Counted from the first letter of the stretch, positions 44,911 to 54,196 are shown. The stretch is DNA of 58,287 nt from Actinomycetota bacterium (GCA_009886115.1 VFJJ01000057.1:1-58287); one strand, 5' to 3'. The notes: generated by a model not told the origin, from the sequence alone. Numbers and translations are program-made.

Positions 44911-47130
44911 GTGAGCGAGCCAGAGGTGGGGGAGCCGCATGCGGGCCGTCCGGTTGCCACGGAGTCAGCGTCCACACGCCCGACGGAGCGTGACGCCGCC
45001 ATCCTGTCACCCGACAGCACCCCGCGATCCGACGTCGCGATCACCCGCCGGTTGGTGGGAGTGTCCAGGTGGCCGCTGATCCTCCTGACCGCGATCTATG
45101 CGGTGAACGTGAGCGATCAGTTCCTCCTGCCGAGCGTCTTCCCACTGTTGAAAGGGGAATTCGGGTTGTCCGACACCCAGCTCGGCCTGCTCTCGGGCTC
45201 GTACCTGGTGTCGGTGACCGTGCTCACCGTGCCCTTCGGCACGATCGCGGATCGGTTCGTCCGTACCCGGGTCGTCGCCTGGGGGACGGCCGCCTGGGGC
45301 GCAACCATGGTGTGGACGGGACTGGCCCGAGGCTACCCCAGCCTCCTCGCCTCCCGGATGCTCCTCGGCGCATGGGATCCGTGCGACAACCCGACGTCCC
45401 AGTCGTTACTGGCCGACTACTACCCGGTCGGGCAACGCACGAAGGTCCTGAGCGTCTATCAAATCGGGCAGTTACTTGGTATTCTCATGCTGCCCATCGC
45501 CGGAGCCATGGCCACGGAGTGGGGCTGGCGCTCGACCTTTTTCTTCTTCTCGCTTCCAGCGTTCGTCGTTGCGATCCTGGCCTGGCAGCTCCCCGAGCCG
45601 ATCCGGGGTGCCATGGACCGGCGCCACGCCAACCTCCGGACCACGACCGCGGTGGAGTCCGACTACGACCACATCGGCACCCGGGCGGCGTACCGCGAGC
45701 TGCTGCACATCCGCACCTTCACCTCGATCTTCGTGTCCTCGACCTTTGGAAGCCTCTTCTTCGGCTCCATCGGGGTGTGGGCACCGACCTACATGGTCCG
45801 CTACCTCGGTTTCACGCTGACCGAGGCCGCCTCGGCCACCGGCCTGTTCGCCCTCGGAGGCATCGTCGGGGCGCTCGGTTCGGGGTATGTCACCGATTCC
45901 CTCACCCGGTCGGGTCACACCGCCGCGCGTGTGGTCGTGGCCTCGACCATGCGCATCGTCACCGCCCCGTTGTTCTTCGTGGCCTTCTCGGTCGACAACG
46001 CGCCCGCGATGCTCGTGTTCTTCACGCTCGGCGCCATCACGCTCACGGCCTCCCAGCCCCCCCTCAACGCGGCTCGGGCCGATGTCGTCCATCCCAGCCT
46101 GCGCGGTCGGGCGACCTCGCTCGACGCCGTGTTCCAGAGCATCGCCGGGGCGGCCGCACCGGTGATCATGGGCGTCATCGCCGATGCCACCTCACTCCGC
46201 ACCGCGTTCCTCGTGGTGGTCCCGCTGGTCGCGGTCGCCGGCCTCATCCTGTTGCTCGTTGCCCTCCCGGTGTATCGGCGCGACGTGGGCCGCTTGCGCG
46301 ACCTTCTCTGGGACGAGAGCCGCCGCGCCGCGGGGCTCGACGAGGTGGCGGCTGCCGAGATGCTGCAGCTCCGCGACCCCTCCGAGGAGCGGGCGATACG
46401 CCGGCGCGACGACGTCATCCTCGAGATCGACGACCTCTCGTTCTCGTACGGTCCGGTCCAGGTGTTGTTCGGCATCACGATGCAGATCCCCCGGGGTGGG
46501 TGCCACGCCATCCTCGGCCGCAACGGTGTCGGCAAGACGACGCTCCTCTCGACGGTGGCCGGGCTCCTCGACGCGCAGTCGGGCGAGACGGTCTACGACG
46601 GTCTCGAGCTCACCGGTATCCCGACCGAGCAGCGTGTGGCCCTCGGCATCACGCTGATGGCCGGCGGCCGTTCGACGTTCCCCTCGTTGAGCGTCTCCGA
46701 GAACCTCTGGATCGGCGGGTACCCGTTCAGCACCGAGCACGACCTCATTCGCGACCGGATGTCGGAAGTCTTCAGCGTCTTCCCCGAGCTCGAGCGCCGG
46801 GTGAACCAGCCCGGGGGGACGCTCTCGGGAGGCGAGCAGCAGATGCTGGCGTTGGGACGGGCACTCATGGCCGGCCCCTCGCTGCTGCTCATCGACGAGC
46901 TCTCGCTCGGCCTGGCGCCCCGCATCACCCAGGAGCTCCTCGCTGCGCTGCGTCGGGTCAAGGCGCTCGGGACGACGATCGTGATCGTCGAGCAGTCGGT
47001 GCGCACCGCGCTCGACATCGCCGACACCGTGGTGTTCATGGAAAAGGGGGTCGTGCACCCGCTCGGGTCGGCCGACGGGCTCGACCAGGACGAGCTGGCG
47101 CAGATGATGCTCGGAGCGGTCGTCGCGTGA
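44911..47130 (+). CDS. MFS permease fused to a LivF-type ABC ATPase
   Basis: 739 residues from a GTG at 44911 (start uncertain; a GTG at 45059 is a shorter option). A disordered N-terminus of about 45 residues is followed by an MFS transporter (about 50-450) with NVSDQFLLPSVFPLL and the loop motif GTIADRFVRTR. A short linker leads to a LivF-like ATPase (about 505-739) with GRNGVGKTTL, LSGGEQQML, LLLIDELSLGLAP and IVEQS. The ATPase is complete, unlike the LivG part of the LivHMG protein. It likely completes that importer, while the MFS half may move the same or a related solute; the two transport modes in one chain are unusual. It is coupled (TGATG) to a small membrane protein. Confidence 0.9.
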   Translation: MSEPEVGEPHAGRPVATESASTRPTERDAAILSPDSTPRSDVAITRRLVGVSRWPLILLTAIYAVNVSDQFLLPSVFPLLKGEFGLSDTQLGLLSGSYLVSVTVLTVPFGTIADRFVRTRVVAWGTAAWGATMVWTGLARGYPSLLASRMLLGAWDPCDNPTSQSLLADYYPVGQRTKVLSVYQIGQLLGILMLPIAGAMATEWGWRSTFFFFSLPAFVVAILAWQLPEPIRGAMDRRHANLRTTTAVESDYDHIGTRAAYRELLHIRTFTSIFVSSTFGSLFFGSIGVWAPTYMVRYLGFTLTEAASATGLFALGGIVGALGSGYVTDSLTRSGHTAARVVVASTMRIVTAPLFFVAFSVDNAPAMLVFFTLGAITLTASQPPLNAARADVVHPSLRGRATSLDAVFQSIAGAAAPVIMGVIADATSLRTAFLVVVPLVAVAGLILLLVALPVYRRDVGRLRDLLWDESRRAAGLDEVAAAEMLQLRDPSEERAIRRRDDVILEIDDLSFSYGPVQVLFGITMQIPRGGCHAILGRNGVGKTTLLSTVAGLLDAQSGETVYDGLELTGIPTEQRVALGITLMAGGRSTFPSLSVSENLWIGGYPFSTEHDLIRDRMSEVFSVFPELERRVNQPGGTLSGGEQQMLALGRALMAGPSLLLIDELSLGLAPRITQELLAALRRVKALGTTIVIVEQSVRTALDIADTVVFMEKGVVHPLGSADGLDQDELAQMMLGAVVA

Positions 47131-47621
47131 TGACGTCAGGGCTCGGCGCCCCCGCCAGCGCCCCCGCCAGCGCCTCCGAGCGAGCCTCCGGACGCGCCGA
47201 CGATCCGGGCGACGATCGCACCGCGGGGCGCGCGTCGCGACGCATGACGGTGGCGTTCTACACCGCGGTCACGGTGGGTCTCGTGGTCTCGTTCGGGCTG
47301 TGGGTGCACGCCGTGGTCGACCAACCGCCGGTGAAGCTCGCCGAGCCCCGCGTTCAGCAGGACGACAGCGGTGCCCGGGTGCAGACGCTGGCCCACAACC
47401 AGTCGGCGACCATCACGTATTGCGTCGAGGTCGAGATGCAGGCCATCGACCGTGACGGGCGCACGCTCGAGAAAGTGGTCGCCACATCGAGCAGCGGCGA
47501 CGCCATCCGGCCCGGCCAGAAAGCCAACTTCGTCGGCGTCTTCACGCAGATGACCGCCACGGAGATCAACGAGGAGCTCGACGAGTACGTCGCCTACGTC
47601 ACCCGCCGCACCGAGTGCTGA
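47130..47621 (+). CDS. Small single-pass membrane protein, unknown function
   Basis: 163 residues; the ATG overlaps the MFS-LivF stop. A low-complexity Ala/Ser/Arg/Asp N-terminus of about 37 residues is followed by one membrane segment (FYTAVTVGLVVSFGLWVHAVV, about 43-63) and an outside domain of about 100 residues with two Cys (ITYCVEVEMQ; RRTEC end). No family recognised. Placement suggests an accessory part of the transporter. Confidence 0.7.
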   Translation: MTSGLGAPASAPASASERASGRADDPGDDRTAGRASRRMTVAFYTAVTVGLVVSFGLWVHAVVDQPPVKLAEPRVQQDDSGARVQTLAHNQSATITYCVEVEMQAIDRDGRTLEKVVATSSSGDAIRPGQKANFVGVFTQMTATEINEELDEYVAYVTRRTEC

Positions 47622-47766
47622 GCGGCCATGGTGCTCATCGTGCTCACGGCGTCCACGGGCCATCGCAGTCGATCGGGGTTTCTACAGTGTGCAAGGTGCC
47701 CGACCGTTGAGGGCCGGTCCTCATCGATCGTGACCAGCGCGAGGGGCGCGAGAGGAGCCACCGAGG

Positions 47767-48573
47767 ATGACCAAGCGTTCGCCGATCGAGATCCGTCCAC
47801 TCTCGCCCGCCGTCGGCGCTGAGGTCGTCGGTCTCGACCTGTCGCAGCCGATCGACGGCGAGTCGTTCGGCCGCCTGGTCCAGGCCTTCACCGATCACTG
47901 CCTGCTGGTGTTTCCTGCACAGCAGCTCGAGCCGGCGGCGCAGTGGAGCTTCGGGTGCCTGTGGGGCGAGCCCTTGGTCGTGCCGTATCTCGCACCCCAC
48001 GCCGTCACCGGGTTCCCCGGGATCCTCCGGGTACCCAACATGGGCAAAGCCGAGACGCTCACCGAGAACTGGCATTTCGACTCGGCCTTCTTCGAGGAGC
48101 CGCCGCCGATCGCCATCCTCGCCGCCCAGGAGCTCCCGCCGATCGGGGGCGACACGATGTGGTCGAACATGTACCGGGCCTACGAGGCGCTGTCGCCGGC
48201 GATGCAGCTTCTGCTCGGCCAGGTTCGCGCGGCGTTCACGGGCACGCGCGTCGACGATGGTGAGCGGCGCGACGTGGTGACCATGCACCCCGTGGTGCGG
48301 ATCCACCCCGTCACCGGGAAGCGGGCCCTGGCAATCGGCCGGATCGAGTCGGTGCCCCACCTCGAGGGCATGACGCCAGACGAAAGCCGTCCGATCATCG
48401 AGTTCCTGTACCGCCACGTCGCCCGTCCCGAGTTCGTCCACCGTCACCACTGGCGTCGAGGCGACGTCGTCATGTGGGACAACCGGTGCCTGCTCCACTA
48501 CGCCGTGCACGACTACGGCGACGCCCCCCGCTTGCTCCATCGGATGACCGTGCTGGGCGCACCCTGCACCTGA
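47767..48573 (+). CDS. TauD/TfdA-family Fe(II)/2-oxoglutarate dioxygenase
   Basis: 268 residues from the ATG at 47767 with GAGGAG upstream. The iron ligands are H103 and D105 (NWHFDSAF) and H244 (WDNRCLLHYAVHDY), with R255/R259 anchoring 2-oxoglutarate. GDTMWSNMYRAYEALSP is characteristic of the family. Members hydroxylate taurine, 2,4-D, propionates or other small acids, with loss of the leaving group. Substrate unknown. Convergent, 6 bp from the SMP-30 gene. Confidence 0.9.
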   Translation: MTKRSPIEIRPLSPAVGAEVVGLDLSQPIDGESFGRLVQAFTDHCLLVFPAQQLEPAAQWSFGCLWGEPLVVPYLAPHAVTGFPGILRVPNMGKAETLTENWHFDSAFFEEPPPIAILAAQELPPIGGDTMWSNMYRAYEALSPAMQLLLGQVRAAFTGTRVDDGERRDVVTMHPVVRIHPVTGKRALAIGRIESVPHLEGMTPDESRPIIEFLYRHVARPEFVHRHHWRRGDVVMWDNRCLLHYAVHDYGDAPRLLHRMTVLGAPCT

Positions 48574-48579
48574 GGCCGG

Positions 48580-49452
48580 CTAACGCGCTCGTGGTGGGGC
48601 GGCGGCGGGAACATCGACCTCGACCGAGACGAGGGAGCCGATCGCAGCGCCGGCGATGCTGCGCGAGGCCTCCTCGTCGTAGAGGCACACGAACAACGTC
48701 GTCCCTGCGGCGCCGCCGAGCGCGCAGGCGAAGGCGCCCCGACCGGCGGTCTCGAGACGGTCGGTCACCAGGCCCCCGTCGAGAACACGCACGACCTGAC
48801 CGTTGACCGGATCGGCGACCCAGACGGCGCCTTCGGCGTCGAGGGCGATCCCGTCCGGAACCGTCGAGCCCAGGTCGGCGAACACCCGACGGTCGTGGAG
48901 CGATCCGTCGAGCCCGATCGAGAACGCGGTCAGCAGGTTGGCAGCCGATTCGGCCACGATCAACGTCTCGCCGCTGGGATCGATGACGGCACCGTTGGCG
49001 AAGTCGAGGGGATCGCCGACAGGGCGGGCCGAGCCGTCGACGTCGACGAGCACGAGTCGTCCCGCCGCCGGTGCTGCGCCTCCCAGGAGGTCGTAGCCGA
49101 AGTGGCCGACGTAGGCCCGGCCGAGCCCGTCGACCACCATGTCGTTGGCCCGACCGACGGTGAACGCGCTCAGATCGGCCACCGTGATCAGGTCGCCGGC
49201 GGCGTGGCGGTACAGGCACCGCGACGTCGAGCCGACGACGAGGAGATGGCCTCCGGCGTCCCATCCGAGCCCCCCGGGGCCGTCGGGTACCTCGACCACC
49301 GGAGACAGGGGCCCGTCGGGCGGCCCGGCGAGGACCCGACCGGCGCGCTTTTCGACGAGCCAGATCCTGTCGTCGTGCCAGCGGGGGCTCTCGGGGAAGG
49401 CCAGCCCGCCGGCCACCTCGACGAACCCGGCGACGTCGTTGTGCTCTGCCAC
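48580..49452 (-). CDS. SMP-30 / gluconolactonase / LRE-like beta-propeller lactonase
   Basis: 290 residues from a GTG at 49452 (GGGGGTGACC upstream; another GTG two codons earlier is possible). GGLAFPESPRWHDDRIWLVEK carries the metal Glu, GRANDMVVDGLGRAYVGHFG holds the Asn-Asp metal pair, and VPDGIALDAEGAVWVA holds the last Asp. Such enzymes hydrolyse lactones or sugar-acid lactones. A CALGGAAGTTLFVC strand near the end completes the propeller. It is divergent from the LivK-like protein across regulon site C, so lactone opening may follow import. Confidence 0.88.
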   Translation of the reverse strand: MAEHNDVAGFVEVAGGLAFPESPRWHDDRIWLVEKRAGRVLAGPPDGPLSPVVEVPDGPGGLGWDAGGHLLVVGSTSRCLYRHAAGDLITVADLSAFTVGRANDMVVDGLGRAYVGHFGYDLLGGAAPAAGRLVLVDVDGSARPVGDPLDFANGAVIDPSGETLIVAESAANLLTAFSIGLDGSLHDRRVFADLGSTVPDGIALDAEGAVWVADPVNGQVVRVLDGGLVTDRLETAGRGAFACALGGAAGTTLFVCLYDEEASRSIAGAAIGSLVSVEVDVPAAAPPRAR

Positions 49453-49539
49453 GGTCACCCCCGGACGTCCGTCGTGCTGAGCATCATCCGCAGTGGAGCG
49501 CTCGTGGGCTCCCGGGCCCACCCTTGCGCGCCCCGGTAT

Positions 49540-49553
49540 TTCAGTATACTGTT
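49540..49553 (+). promoter_or_regulatory. Regulon site C (TTCAGTATACTGTT)
   Basis: Shared site between the divergent SMP-30 gene (start 49452) and the LivK-like gene (start 49646). It is the closest of the four to the perfect palindrome TTCAGTATACTGAA. Confidence 0.65.
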
Positions 49554-49645
49554 CACCGCTCGCGGGACCAATGGGCGTCCGTCCCAGTTGCGACCACTCG
49601 GCCTCGACTGCGTGACGCGACAGGTGCATCCGGGGGGATCGAACC

Positions 49646-51043
49646 ATGCGTACCAAGACCGGCGTTCGTTTCGTGGCCAGTGCGATGGCGCTGGCCCTCC
49701 TGGCCGCAGCGTGCGGCGACGACGATGACGACGCTCCCGTAGCAGCGGTCACGACCGTCTCGGCGAGTGACACCACCGAGGCCACGACCGGCACGACCGG
49801 GGGAGCGGGGCCCGCGACAACCGTGGCGACCGAGCCCGCGACCACGACCACGGCGGCTCCGGCGGAGCCGGTGACGATCAAGATCGGCTTCGCCTACCCC
49901 GATCTCTCGCTGTTCACCGACGCCTTCCCCAAGGCCACCATCGGTGATCCGGAGTTGCAGATCCTGGCCGCTGTCGAGAAGGCCAGGGCCGACGGGCTCC
50001 TGCCGGTCGGCCACGTCGACATCGAGCTCTCGATCCGGAAGTTCAGCGTCCTCGACGACGACGACAAGCAGGCGGTGTGCCAGGCCTTCGCCGAGGAGGA
50101 CGAGGTCTTCGCCGTGCTCGCCCAGCGGGAGTTCAACGCGGGGAGCGAGTGCCTGGCATCCCGCTTCGACATTCCGACCATCAACATCGCGCCGTTCCCG
50201 CCGAGCAAGTACGAGTCGATCGGTCCGTCGCTGTTCACCATGCGGGTCGACGAGGGCACGATCGCCCGGCAGTTCGTGGCCTGGGCGGCGGCCGAAGGCA
50301 TCTTCGACGACAAGTCCATCGGGCTCATCTTCGACACCCGCTACGAGGAGACGACCGACATCCTCAAGGAGGCGATGGCCGCGGCCGGATACTCGTTCGT
50401 CAGTGAGGTTTCGCTCACCGGCGAGGGCATCGGCGAGGTCGACGTCGCCGTGGTGGCTCAGCGCCTCAAGGCCGACGGCGCCGACCTGATCATCGCCCCG
50501 GTCGGCAGCACCGACGTGGGCAACGTGATGGCTGCAGCCAACGACATCGACTACCTGCCCGAGTGGGTCGACTTCGACATCCAGTCGCACATGGGTGACG
50601 TCTCGGCCAGCTTCTTGGAGGACAACCACTACGACGGGACCAGGGCCATCGCTGCACTCAAGGTCGGCGATCCGGCCGACAACGAGCTCGACCCTGGGGC
50701 CGCGGAATGCCTTGCCAACTACGAGGAATTCGCCGGTGTCACCATCGAGCCCGCGGTCTCCACCATCGAGTCGGGTGAGCTCGAGACTCTGCTCATGACC
50801 TGCGATCTCCTGAGCGTGCTGCTCGCCGGGCTCGATGCCGCGGTCGCCAGCGGTGAGGAGATCACCGCTGCGTCGCTGATCGCCGGGCTGGAGACCGTGT
50901 CGGGTCTGCCTCTGGCGTACTGGGATTCCGTGTCCTTCACTGCAGACAAGCACAGCGGTGCCGACACCTGGCGCGAGGTCGTGTACGAGGCTGACTGCTT
51001 CTGCTTCCAGCCGGTCGGCGAGTTCACGCCGTTCGACGTCTGA
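49646..51043 (+). CDS. LivK-like substrate-binding lipoprotein of a branched-chain-amino-acid-type ABC importer
   Basis: 465 residues from the ATG at 49646 (the preceding GGGGGGATCGAACC supports it). A signal peptide ends in the lipobox LLAAACG (lipidated Cys23), followed by an Asp run and a Thr/Ala-rich tether of about 50 residues. The periplasmic-binding-protein fold begins at VTIKIGFAYPDLSLFTDAF (about 75). Motifs such as IGLIFDTRYEETTDILKEAMAAAGY and ADLIIAPVGSTDVGNVMAAAN fit the Peripla_BP_6 type. It should deliver its ligand to the LivHMG and MFS-LivF proteins, which are encoded apart from it. Confidence 0.87.
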   Translation: MRTKTGVRFVASAMALALLAAACGDDDDDAPVAAVTTVSASDTTEATTGTTGGAGPATTVATEPATTTTAAPAEPVTIKIGFAYPDLSLFTDAFPKATIGDPELQILAAVEKARADGLLPVGHVDIELSIRKFSVLDDDDKQAVCQAFAEEDEVFAVLAQREFNAGSECLASRFDIPTINIAPFPPSKYESIGPSLFTMRVDEGTIARQFVAWAAAEGIFDDKSIGLIFDTRYEETTDILKEAMAAAGYSFVSEVSLTGEGIGEVDVAVVAQRLKADGADLIIAPVGSTDVGNVMAAANDIDYLPEWVDFDIQSHMGDVSASFLEDNHYDGTRAIAALKVGDPADNELDPGAAECLANYEEFAGVTIEPAVSTIESGELETLLMTCDLLSVLLAGLDAAVASGEEITAASLIAGLETVSGLPLAYWDSVSFTADKHSGADTWREVVYEADCFCFQPVGEFTPFDV

Positions 51044-51259
51044 CAGCGAAAGCTCAGGCATGGTCGAGCGCGGTCCCGGGTCTCCGCCACCCGGGACCGC
51101 CCGATCGGTCGCTGACCGACGATGACGGCCTCCTCCGAGACAGCGGCGCGCGAGCCGGGTCAGGCCCCTCTCGGAGCTCCGCGTTGTGGAGGTCTCTGGC
51201 GGTATCCGGGTCGACGTGATCGTCGGCCAGCGTGGTTGGGAGCGGGCACTCGATGTCAT

Positions 51260-51274
51260 TTGAGGATACTGATA
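51260..51274 (+). promoter_or_regulatory. Regulon site D (TTGAGGATACTGATA)
   Basis: Shared site 12 bases before the ATG of the ThDP enzyme gene, followed by ATATCC so that GGATA and TATCC also face each other. GATACT could act as a -10 box. Confidence 0.6.
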
Positions 51275-51285
51275 TCCTGGGCGGG

Positions 51286-52956
51286 ATGACCTCAGTCGGG
51301 CAGCGCCTCGTCGATCTCCTGGGCGCCACCGGGTCCCCGATCTTCGGAGTGCCCGGGGGCCAGACGCTGCCGCTGTACGCAGCCAGTGCCGCGTCAGGGC
51401 ACCGGCACGTGCTCGTGCGCGACGAGCGCAACGCGGCCTGCGCCGCGGACGCCTACGCCCGAGTGACGGGTCAGGTCGGGATCTGCGACGCCACGGTCGG
51501 CCCCGGTGTCACGAACCTGGTGTCGGGCCTGGCCGAGGCGTACGCATCGTCGATCCCCGTGATCGCCATCATCGCCGACATACGACGCGACACCGAGCAC
51601 CTCCGACGCCGATCGGTGGTCTCGCAGGCGCTCGATCAGCGGGCGCTGCTCGCCCCCGTCACCAAGTGGGTCGGGCAGGTGCGCGAGCCGGCCGCGCTCG
51701 ACGAGATCGTCGACCACGCGCTCCGGGTGGCCACCACCGGGCGCTGCGGTCCTGTCGCCATCGAGATTCCCGAGGACATCTTCCTCGGAGCGGCCGACCT
51801 GGCCCGGCCCCGGACGACAACCCCGTCCGATCTCGAGTACCCGAGACATCGGCCCGGGCTCTCGACGCGCGTGCTCGAAGAGGTCGCGGCCCTGGTTCGG
51901 GGCGCGTCCCGTCCGGTCGTCCTCGCCGGGGGTGGGGTTGTGCTCAGCGGCGCCGCCGCGGCACTGACCCAGTTGGCGGAGAGTCACAACCTGCCCGTCG
52001 TCACCACCCTCAACGGCAAGGGCGGTATCGACGAACGAGCGCGCCTGTCGGGCGGGGTCGTCGGTAGCTTCGGCACCGCTCGGGGCAACGTGGTCGTCCG
52101 CTCGGCCAATCTCGTGATCGCCGTCGGGACCAAGCTCGATCAGCTCACGACGCATTCGTGGCGGCTCCCCGCTCTGAGCCAAGACGTGGTGCACATCGAC
52201 ATCGACGGCGAGGAGATCGGGCGCACGATGCCCGTCCGCATAGGCGACGTCGCAGATGCCCGCTCGTTCCTCGAGCAGCTCGACACCGCACTGGTCGGGT
52301 GGTCGTCGCCCGGAGTGGCTGGCGGTTCGTGGATCGACGACATCAACCCCCACGACCAGGCCAAGAGCCCGGGCGACGGGCGGATCTCCCCGGTCGAGGT
52401 GGTCTCGGCCCTCGACGACCTGTTGGGGCCCGACGACCTCCTCGTGTGCGACGCCTCGCTGGCTTCGGGCTGGGCCGCCACCTATTTCCGGATCAAGCGT
52501 TCCGGCGTCGGGATGGTCGCACCCCGCGGCCTCGCCGGTCTCGGCTGGGCGCCCGGTGCGGCGCTGGGTGCGCGGCTGGGCCGTCCGGCGGGCAAGGTGG
52601 TCGTGCTCACGGGCGACGGAGCCTGGGGCTACGGCCTGGTCGAGGTGGAAACCGCAGCGCGACTCGGCCTCGACATCTCCTACGTCGTGCTGAACAACGC
52701 TGCGCTCGGCTGGGTGCGTCACGCCGAGGAGGCGATGTATCCCGAGTCGAGCTCGACCTTCGACGAGGTCGACTTCGCCGGTGTCGCCCGGGGCATGGGA
52801 GCGAACGCGTGGTGCGTTCACGACCCGACGACGCTGGCGACGGCGTTGGCTGATGCCCTTCGCGACCCGGGACCGTCGCTCGTCGATGTCAAGACCTCGG
52901 TCGACCCGTCACCGGTGATCCGTCTCGGGGTGGTACGCCAATCGCCATACATCTAG
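51286..52956 (+). CDS. Thiamine-diphosphate enzyme of the acetolactate synthase large-subunit family
   Basis: 556 residues from the ATG at 51286. ThDP Glu lies in VRDERNAACAADAYARVTG (about 46), the FAD-fold middle domain in PVVLAGGGVVLSGAA, and the ThDP/Mg motif in GDGAWGYGLVEVETAARLGLDISYVVLNN (about 445-473). The catalytic role could be acetolactate synthase, 2-hydroxyacyl-CoA lyase, or an oxalyl-CoA-decarboxylase-like lyase; no regulatory subunit gene adjoins it, which argues against valine biosynthesis. It heads a run of acyl-CoA dehydrogenase genes, so C-C cleavage during side-chain catabolism is more likely. Confidence 0.85.
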   Translation: MTSVGQRLVDLLGATGSPIFGVPGGQTLPLYAASAASGHRHVLVRDERNAACAADAYARVTGQVGICDATVGPGVTNLVSGLAEAYASSIPVIAIIADIRRDTEHLRRRSVVSQALDQRALLAPVTKWVGQVREPAALDEIVDHALRVATTGRCGPVAIEIPEDIFLGAADLARPRTTTPSDLEYPRHRPGLSTRVLEEVAALVRGASRPVVLAGGGVVLSGAAAALTQLAESHNLPVVTTLNGKGGIDERARLSGGVVGSFGTARGNVVVRSANLVIAVGTKLDQLTTHSWRLPALSQDVVHIDIDGEEIGRTMPVRIGDVADARSFLEQLDTALVGWSSPGVAGGSWIDDINPHDQAKSPGDGRISPVEVVSALDDLLGPDDLLVCDASLASGWAATYFRIKRSGVGMVAPRGLAGLGWAPGAALGARLGRPAGKVVVLTGDGAWGYGLVEVETAARLGLDISYVVLNNAALGWVRHAEEAMYPESSSTFDEVDFAGVARGMGANAWCVHDPTTLATALADALRDPGPSLVDVKTSVDPSPVIRLGVVRQSPYI

Positions 52957-53050
52957 GCCGGCCATGGGTGTCGTCGAGACGCGACGGGCGCGCGGTCATC
53001 GCCTCTCGGCGCCGGGCGATGGCCCACCTGATTCGGAGGGGGGAGCGCTC

Positions 53051-54193
53051 GTGGAGTTCGAGTGGTCGCAGGAGGACAGCAGCTTCCGTACGCAGCTCCG
53101 GGCGTTCCTCGACGAGGAGCTCCCAGGCCGGTGGACGGGTGCCGTCGCCACGCTGGGATCACGCGAGAACGTCGCGTACTCGCGCCGCTTCGCCGGCCTC
53201 ATGGCCGAGCACGGCTGGTTGACGCCGCACTGGCCGACCGAGCACGGCGGACACGCCGCTTCGGCCTGGCAGCACACCGTCCTCGGCGAGGAGCTGTGGT
53301 CGATCGGCGAGCCCCGGGGCCCGCAGTACATGAACGTCAACTGGATCGGGCCGTCGATCATGGCCCACGGCACGCCCGACCAGCAGCGTCTGCACCTCCC
53401 GTTGATCGCCCGAGGCGACGTGATCTGGTGCCAGGGCTTCTCGGAACCTGACGCCGGAACCGACCTGACTTCCTTGCGCACCCGGGCCGAGCTCGACGGT
53501 GACGAGTACGTCGTGAACGGATCGAAGATCTGGACCTCGTACGCCGACGTCGCTAACTACTGCTATCTCCTCGTCCGCACCGACAGCGGAGGCACCCGCG
53601 GTCAGGGGATCTCCGTGCTCCTGGTGCCGACCGACACCCCCGGGTTCGCGATCCGACCGATCGGGTCGATGGTCGGCGAGCACTCGTTCAACGAGCTCGT
53701 GTTCACCGACATGCGGGTCCCCGTGAGCTGCCGGCTCGGACCCCAGGACGAGGGCTGGGCGGTCGTCAGGGAAGCGCTGGCGTACGAGCGGGTCGGCGCG
53801 CCCCGCTGGGCCCGGGCCGCGCGTCTCCTCGAGGAGGTGGTCGAGTGGGCGATCGCCAACGACCGCTTCGACGATCCCGTCAGCCTGGAGATCGTCGGCC
53901 GAGCCCGGGCGACGTGCGAGGCCGCCCGGCTGCTCTACTACCGCGTGATCGACGAGCGCGACCGGGCCCAGGGCAGCTCGGCCAATCCGTCGCTCGCCCG
54001 GGTGGCGATGGTGCAGGCCGAACGGATCGTGGCCGAGGCCTGCCTCGAGCTCATGGGCGCCGGCTCGCTCGAGTACGCCAGCCTGGCCGACCATCAGCTG
54101 CGCAAGTCCCTGGCCGCCGGCGTGGCCGCCGGGACGTACGAGGTGCAGCTCAACCTCATCTCCCGCTTGCACCTGCGCCTGCCCAAAGGTTGA
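53051..54193 (+). CDS. Acyl-CoA dehydrogenase (large, FadE type)
   Basis: 380 residues from a GTG at 53051 (GGAGGGGGGAG upstream). Standard fold: EHGWLTPHWPTEHGG, FAD/substrate strand WCQGFSEPDAGTDLTSLRTRAELDGDEYVVNGSKIWTSYA, and C-terminal helix AAGVAAGTYEVQLNLISRL. In actinobacteria such full-length FadE often pairs with a shorter partner as an alpha2-beta2 enzyme; two shorter homologues follow directly. Probably acts on a branched or bulky acyl-CoA. Confidence 0.88.
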   Translation: MEFEWSQEDSSFRTQLRAFLDEELPGRWTGAVATLGSRENVAYSRRFAGLMAEHGWLTPHWPTEHGGHAASAWQHTVLGEELWSIGEPRGPQYMNVNWIGPSIMAHGTPDQQRLHLPLIARGDVIWCQGFSEPDAGTDLTSLRTRAELDGDEYVVNGSKIWTSYADVANYCYLLVRTDSGGTRGQGISVLLVPTDTPGFAIRPIGSMVGEHSFNELVFTDMRVPVSCRLGPQDEGWAVVREALAYERVGAPRWARAARLLEEVVEWAIANDRFDDPVSLEIVGRARATCEAARLLYYRVIDERDRAQGSSANPSLARVAMVQAERIVAEACLELMGAGSLEYASLADHQLRKSLAAGVAAGTYEVQLNLISRLHLRLPKG

Positions 54194-54196
54194 TCC

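Noticed and set aside
47683-47699. TACAGT followed by GTG as a leaderless start upstream of the TauD-family gene
   Set aside because: The GTG opens a frame with no family resemblance, while the ATG at 47767 has a ribosome site and matches the family N-terminus.
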